DNA of 64,000 nt from Gonatopus flavifemur (taxonomy: Eukaryota; Arthropoda; Insecta; Hymenoptera; Dryinidae): the NCBI GenBank assembly GCA_018340375.1, contig JAFFJZ010000001.1, positions 50,832,001-50,896,000 on the forward strand, in the 5' to 3' direction. Position numbers and translations under genes: made by a program. This document shows, in pieces, positions 56,740 to 64,000 of this stretch (positions are counted from its first letter, which is position 1; each line of letters opens with the position of its first letter). The notes under the pieces were generated by a model. The model was not told the DNA's origin. It was given only the letters and a program-made list of their open reading frames with translations, and did not search any database.

Positions 56740-59700
56740 TAACCCTCAAAGACCCTCCCGTCGTCCTCGTCGTCGTAGTGGCGTGTTAACCTCACACTAC
56801 CTTCTCTTGATCTCTATAGATCCCTAGAGAGTTTCTTGGCCTCGACCTTTTCTTATACATACGTACCCACGTACATATATATACACCTTGGTAGCTATTT
56901 CTGGCACTTCTTTTTCTTTTCCTTGTTTTTTGATGTAGACGTCGATGTAGGTTCCGAAGCATACCACAAATCAGAACGAAATGTGGATCTTCTTGTAGTT
57001 TAATAATTTTCTTTGCATTAGGATAGAAGTTGATAAAATTCATATGTACAACAATAATATAATATAATGTTGTAATCATTTTCATCTTGAACAAAGGAGC
57101 ATGAGAATAACAACCTTGAAACTCAAGTTTGAAAGTTACTCATATTGAATGGAATGGACAAGAAAGACAATATTTCAAAATTGAAATTCATCCATCAAGT
57201 GCAACTACCGATATTTAACATGTAAAGCCCTCTTCAAATCGTTATCTTCTTTATATATAATCGTCCATTTAGCCATGCCTCCGAATGGTGCGAAAAGCGA
57301 TAAAACGAGATCGTTGAAGCAGTAACATTGCCTTTATCATGGTATTTATATCGCGCAATGCGTGACAAGTAATGTGTGAATCGCAAGTCTTCTACCTACA
57401 CGTGGCTCGATGCTCAATACTCGTTCGTGCGAGTGTTTTATTCAGAAATGTACATTATATATGAATGAGAGTTATCTGAAAAAAAATTCAAAAAGCTTGG
57501 ATTATAGTTGACATTCTTTTCGCAGGATTTTGGAAATGGAAATTCTGAATTTAGGAAAAAAACAAATATTCCATCGAATTCGATCTGATCACCAAGAGAG
57601 TGAAATTTCATTCCTCAGAGTAATCCTCTAATACATACACAATTTCAAGCCCGTATAAACGTTTTCCCTCGTTCGACCATAAAATTCCTTTGTCATTGTG
57701 AATGTAACTATATCCACTTACGAATGTGTGTTCTGGTACATGTGAGTTATAATACATATATAAACATATGGATGGGCTGGGTGATATCGCACGCGGTCGA
57801 TTGCGAAAGAGAAAACCGCACGTGCTTTGCGGTCGAACGCAATTCGCGTGTGTAGTACACCGAACCAGAGCCCTGGCAACGATAACCCGGTATTTGGTGG
57901 TTTTTGGCTATTGCATAATTACGCGTTTCGATGGATACTGGGCATGTTGTGACCGAGCAACCAACCAAACGACAGATACGTTACGTTGATTCCTTTATCG
58001 TCACGATATTGCCAATTACCGTGCCATAGGATTGAACAATGTTACCATTTTCTCTTATTTTCCAAAATGACATTTGCGTAATTCCCGATGATTAAATTCT
58101 GAATGATTCACGGACGTCAGGTATCTTCCTCGGGATCTTGAATTCTTGTCTCATTTCAGACGTTACGCGATGCATACGGATATCACATCCTCGATATCGT
58201 TTACTCAATCATGTCACATCAAAACGCGAATTATCTCGTTTGATCTTAAATTTAATGTTACATTTTTTCCGGTTAATTTCTCACCGGTCTTTGTTCTATA
58301 TTTGAAACAACTTCAAAGAACTCCTGAAAGCTCGTGTCAATATTTGTATAGTTACATGCTCGCATTTTGTATTCCAAACCGTGGAGAGAATGTATTCATG
58401 ATAAATGCAAACGCGTTAATGAAATACGTATTTATTAATATTGAGATGAAAATCAACATACGGTTGTTGGTGTGTCGCTTCTAACATTCTATTCACAGTA
58501 ACGTAAACTTTGGTCCCTTGATTAACGTAATTACTTTACACCAGTGGTAATGGATTTTAGTATAAACTTGTTCACCGTTATCTCTGCTGTACTTTGTTGT
58601 TACCAACTGTTGCAGTCACACGATTTCAACTCAAAAAATATCTGAGAAACAAGTTATTTCAAGGATATGCAAATCTATTAATTAAAGTTTCAATTACGGC
58701 TTCTGAATGGTCGGATATAAAATCGGGTAATGCGTTTTTTCCGGGATTTCAGAATTCCCATTCCCATGCGTATTCGCGGCATTTACGATAATTTAGAAAC
58801 GGAATACTAAGTCTCAGTGATGGATTGAATCGAATTGAGTTTCCTGGTACTTTGATTTTACTCGCATATAATTAATTATGTCATTATGAACTCCTTCAAT
58901 TTCCACATTAAATCCGATTCAGCACAGCATTGGGTACATCCACTTATGTGGCGAACATCAAGGGTGGCAGGAGAATTCCTGAGACACGAATTTTATGGCA
59001 TAAATATGATATAAAAATAATTTTATTTGCACCACAACACTGCTCGCAGGTGGCTGTCCTGAAAAATGATCGCGTCGCTTGTGTTTCTACAATTCTGATC
59101 GGTCCATGCTGCTCGCATCGTTTGTACTTCGACGGATGAGAAGATTTTAAAGAAAGATCTCATTAGGGTACAAAGAAAATGTGATCGGCTAAAAACAATA
59201 GAATAGAATAAACTTCAGATAAATCAATATCATCATAGGGGGATAAAAGCAGTAAAAACGTCATTTATATTATTGTGTTTTGAGGAAGACTTTCTGCAAG
59301 AATAGGATATATTCTTGATTCGATGTCAGTTATAATAATACTCATCAGCCTTCACATTTGCTGTTAAAATGAACTTCGTGATGAACGGAACCCAACTTCC
59401 CAATGAATTTTAACTATCTAATTACTGTTGCAACCTGCATGAAATTATAACTAGAATATCATTGTGGTTTACAAATTATATGTATCCCTTCCAACGTATG
59501 TATGTAACTCTATTCATTCAATTTTCAAGTAGAAATCAACTTTGAGAACACTACATGGAGGAAAATTTGGAGTTCAATTCACTATGGGAATCTAGCAATG
59601 GATACTGAAAGAAGAGTTCATTTGTTGTATTTAATAAACCTTTATTTGGACACGGTAAAGTAAATATTTCGTTTCAATCAAACTTGGCTTATTATCTATA

Positions 59701-60990
59701 AATGAAATAAGTTTATTAGGTGTTGAAAATTTTGTATGGCATTCCTTGAATGTGATCAAACTTTATTTAAGTATCATAAACCTCGTATCCAAATAAAAAT
59801 TCATTACAAATAAATTCTCCTCTCAGCAAAAAAACTAACCGAGTTTTTAATTAAATTCACCACGAACCATTATAAATTTCATTCGAATTGTAAGGTCAGT
59901 GTATTCCTTGGTTACAAATTAACATAGGAAGTTTAACTCTAAATTTCTCTCAATGTTCAAGTGTCGTTGAAAAAACTAAAGTCTCGCCAGGTGCGTTGAA
60001 ATTCAAGAAGCCGCACAAAAAGGATAGCACACAACTCTGTTGCACCACTCCAATAGAAACCAGAAACCAGTAGGTGTGAAACAATCGATTCCGATTACAT
60101 TTCAGCTTCGTTTTTTCTTCTTTTATAGTCTTCAGTAAGGGTTGATATTGCATTTCATACGAACGAATGACAAATTTTAATTCTTAAATACGCGGAAAAA
60201 AGGAATAGTAGAAATAGAAAAGGAAAAAAAATGCGGGAATAATGGAAGAGATTAAATTTCAGTCACACTTTTTACAGTGTGGTAGTAAGGTCAACTATCG
60301 TGTTAGTTGAATCTATTACGCAGCAGATATGACTGCAGATATGTCCAAGGGCCAATAACTGACATCACAGGATCATAACTGACCCATTCAGACACCATTA
60401 ATCATTGTTTGTGGAATAATAATTAAATAGTCGTAGATGGTAAAAAATCGTCTATTACCAATAGATAAGTAATTGCTGCTGAATGATACTGAATGTCAAT
60501 CACCTGTCAATGAATATCTGAAAGACATGAAGAGAATGTATAACAAAACAAATATCCACGAAACTCAACCCGTTATGTGCTGATAAAAAAATTCAAATAC
60601 ATGTATTCATTGGGATATCTAATGCTTGCATGACTTGTCAAGTTGTACAGAGCTCATGTGTTCCTGAATCAATCCATTAGGTGTCAGTGAAGTAAATGTA
60701 AATGTGTTCGTTAGTTGAATGAACTCTCAAAGAGAGCTAATCAACTCCATGATGTTGCAAAAAGTTCATTTGTTTTTCCATTATCATTCGGTTTTGTTTC
60801 GAGAAAGGAAGAAAGAAAGAATTGATATGAGAAATTCAGAGACTGGACTGATAGGAATAAGTCCATTTGCAACAAGAAAAGTAACATCTCACGTGGAAAT
60901 TGAAACCTGACCTTATACTGGCGCAGTACAGTTGCCGTAGTTACAATTACTGGCAGATTCAAATAACCATTACAAGGCAAATGGGTTTAA
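56740..60990. other. Spacer without supported genes
   Basis: No exon of a recognisable protein was found. A CpG-containing patch near 57780-57900 (GCACGCGGTCGATTGCGAAA and following) stands out in base composition and could be regulatory. A fragment near 60350-60415 resembles the 28311-28420 repeat. Confidence 0.4.
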
Positions 60991-60997
60991 CAGTACT

Positions 60998-61212
60998 CCC
61001 GAGTCGAAAAATTGTAATACCTGTTGGAGGTTGATCAACTTTGTTATCGATCCAGAGTTGAATCAAGACGGAAAAATAGTAACATTGGGTTGGTTATTGG
61101 AATTTTGAAAGCGAGATCAGGTTGAGAGCAGAGTGAAAAATAAAATCCATCCTGATTCACTCCAGAATATGCAATGAATCAGAGCTAAATCAGGTTTCAC
61201 TTTTTGACTCGA
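60998..61212. repeat. MITE with CCCGAGTCGAAAAATTG ends
   Basis: CCCGAGTCGAAAAATTGTAA on the left and CACTTTTTGACTCGAG on the right are inverted. It shares internal blocks with 28161-28687 but lacks that copy's nested insertions, so it shows the unoccupied form of the family. Confidence 0.65.
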
Positions 61213-64000
61213 GCTAACTTGAAGTCAAATGATAACAACGTTTCACATAATGTCCAGTACTGGAAATATTTCATTTCCACCAGGGTACCAATGATACTCA
61301 TTTGCTTATTTGAGAAAAATTTATGGTTCCAATCGTTGGGACATTGTACTGTCTTGTAATTTTTTGTCCTCAGTTGCATTTGTTTGAGTGTTTCTTCTAA
61401 CCTTTGGAATTTTCCCTACACTTCAGCTGGAGACGGGTCAATATTTTTTTCAGTCGCAAGTAATCAATCGCTCGCCATTTAGCATAGAAAAACATCGGCG
61501 GATTATCACATGGTTCCATTTTTTAACTATTTTGTCCGCTACCAGTAATTCACCCTCCGTCATTCAACAGGAGCCCTACATTGGCTGATCATTGGCAACG
61601 CCACATTACGCTGCTGAATTTTTCGTACGAGTTGAAAAAAACCCTATTCGTTCCTATTGAAACATGCTAAATTCTGATTGTAATTTCATGTGTTTGATAA
61701 AAAATGCATCGAACTCTCTGATCAGGATAATGAACTTTACATAATGTATAACATAGAATTGAAGGCCTTTTTGCAAACAAGAATCATACACCAGAAGTAC
61801 GTTTTGAGAAATCCGCAAGATAAGTTTTTATTTCAATTTTTCAACACTTCATGCATGTTCCAATATTCTTGTACATGGTTTTGAATAGTCTCTGTGACTT
61901 CCCTACAGGAAGTGCATTTATCATCTATTGGGCTAGCTTGCCCAATAGATGTTATGAAAATCAAGCATTTTTTTATAAATTATGTTTTGGGACCTTTTTC
62001 CATAAATCGAGGGAAAAAATGTGAATACATGAAAATTGTTTTCACAAAATGTTTTTATTGATGAAGAATAAGGAATCGTGAGAAATATGAATTTTAGAAA
62101 CCTTGAATCCATGGGTTTTTAATATATTTTTATATTTTTTTACTTCCGACGAATGATTGTCCCAACCATTTCCGACTTTCATTGTTTAGAAATGACAACA
62201 AATCGCGGATGTGTTTTCATTTTGCATTGTGCACCGACGCATAGTCAGCAGAATGAAGTTGAATATTCTTTAGTTTTTTAGCAAGTGAGTGCCGGTCAAC
62301 GGAGATCAAGCGTGAACGAGTGAACAAAACACTGTTCATTTAGCCTTCTTGTTATTACATGAGGTTCATGTTTTGAGGGAATCTTCTTAGAGATATTAAA
62401 AGTCATTGAAGACAATTCATCGAAAAGGGCTATCAGACTTGTACGCCTTGCTTGCAGAAAAGCCTTCAATTGCTACTTCTTGTATTAAAAATTGACCAAA
62501 CACGATCCAATAACTTCATCATAACCTCTCTTGTTCGTTGATCAAATTTCAATGTAACTCTAAAACCATAATTCATGAAAAAAAAACAGATCATAATAAC
62601 TTTCATCTTGGCGAGACAACCACTTGGAAAATAATCTTCTTACAAAAATACATCATTGAGAAAACTCGTTGAGAATCACCTTTTATAAAGCTTTTTCAAT
62701 GACGGTCCATAGATCATAGTACAGTTTCTCTCCTTCCCATTCAAGGTAAACGAAAGAGATAGAGATGCAAGCTATGATTCACCGTGAGAAAAGCTTTCGG
62801 TATATAAATGTGGAAATAGACTCCTCTCCAATGCGAGAGAGTTTTTTTCTCCGCCTTAATGTTCGTTTCATTACTGGAACTAGAATCGAGGGACAATAAA
62901 ATATCGAATAACATCCCTGTAGTTTTCTTCATTAGGAGTAAAACATTGTAGAAGTTCGACTGTTTTATTTCCGGCTTTATTTCTTTTTTACGAGGAAGGA
63001 ATGGTCGTTCGCCGGCTTGTAAGTGATGTTGCAGGACACGAGAGATTATAAGCTAACGTTTGTTGTCCTTGTTGTTGTCCTGTAACCTTGACCGTACGGA
63101 TCTTCATAAACACCGGCAAACATCAGATGTCGAAAATCAATCACACGATCCTTGAGTTGTATAGTTTCTTCCTCTCTGTCCATCGATCGTCCAAACGAAC
63201 AAAGATCGAATGAAAATATTGGTATTATCAACATCGGAAAATGATTAACTCGAATTTCATTTCATAGCGAATTTATCAAACCTGTTGACCAACTGATAAA
63301 TGCATTGATTGTATTTCAAAACATTGAACATATCTATTTATGGCCATGAAGATAACAAAAAAAATCAAATCAAACGGAAACTCCGATGTGAGTTCAAATC
63401 GAGATACTACAATTAATCTAACGACTGTATAAAAATTCGTAAAATGCGGTTTGTTGTTTGAATGTAAGTTCAATTTTAACATATTTCCTGTGATAAAGTT
63501 TATCGTTATCTACATATAACCATCACATATGAGATTTGAGTATATTAATAAGTTCATTGAAGATATCTTTTATTGATATTAGATTAACTTGATTGTAAAT
63601 GGTGCGGTCGGATCTTTCACAACACGAAATCGCATAATGTGAGTAAAAACTATCTGTATCGTCTTTTTTTACCATACATGTTTACTCATTCACAATGTAC
63701 TTGTACAATCGATAATCCAATAGTCGATTTCGATAAGAAGATACCAGAAATTCAATTACAGTTTTATTTGATTTGTAATAGGTATGGCTTGTCAAATCGA
63801 AAAGGATTGATAGAAAAATCAACTTTCATTTTCCAATTGATGCGATTCGCTAGATATTTTTTCAAAGTCAAAGTTACGTCGAATGCAAGTACTCGAAACT
63901 CTTCACTGAAATCACGAACTTTCATTGTTGTATTTCATTAACAAAGGAATTATCATCTCGCGCAGAGAAAAGTTGCACGCCATTGTTACCTTAAATTCGC
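61213..64000. other. Spacer at the right end
   Basis: No confident gene. One minus-strand frame, starting at an ATG at about 63183 (MDREEETIQLKDRVIDFRH to RTTNVSL, stop near 63046), has a more protein-like composition than its neighbours but has no recognised family. It could be a 5' exon of a gene such as Tet or chance. Confidence 0.3.

Overview
The window is nuclear DNA of an insect: AT-rich, with short phase-consistent introns, arthropod-type genes, and introns and spacers packed with small inverted-repeat (MITE-like) elements. A hymenopteran is a reasonable guess from the long poly-glutamine Tet and the MITE load, but nothing here fixes the order.

Four host genes can be built exon by exon, with every splice phase closing. 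Near the left end mRpS22 (minus strand, 3179-4342) and Arp8 (plus strand, 4990-8089) are head to head over a 647-bp spacer that probably holds both promoters. They encode a mitoribosomal small-subunit protein and an INO80 chromatin-remodelling subunit. Next comes a secreted lipase of the pancreatic-lipase family with a C-terminal PLAT-like region (minus, 8781-20491, seven coding exons). Its catalytic Ser, Asp and His are all present. A possible upstream non-coding exon with TATA box and initiator lies near 25.1 kb. The right half is dominated by Tet, the 5-methylcytosine dioxygenase (minus, 43453-51432, seven coding exons in the window). Its 5' end continues upstream; a GC-richer block near 55.7-56.3 kb is a candidate first exon or promoter. 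No CXXC domain exon was seen in the window.

Between about 9 and 37.2 kb the DNA is mostly a mosaic of palindromic elements, many nested inside others. These include TA-flanked elements with CACGGAAA-type ends, elements with 8-bp duplications (hAT-like), and foldbacks of 2 kb. One 2030-bp Tc1/mariner-type transposon (32164-34193) carries long inverted repeats and a transposase broken by a single-base frameshift in a T run. It sits in the middle of an older palindrome.

The element density falls sharply at about 37.3 kb. The 6 kb downstream of the Tet stop is microsatellite-rich but nearly free of MITEs, which fits a long Tet 3' UTR. It contains one unexplained reading frame near 39.9-40.3 kb. 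From 51.4 to 64 kb only intron or intergenic DNA, a local duplication and a few repeats were recognised. No CRISPR array, operon or other prokaryotic feature is present, and no wholly new gene system was found. The most promising leads are the Tet alternative start region with its CACGTG palindrome, the unidentified frame near 40 kb, and the three-level nested elements.
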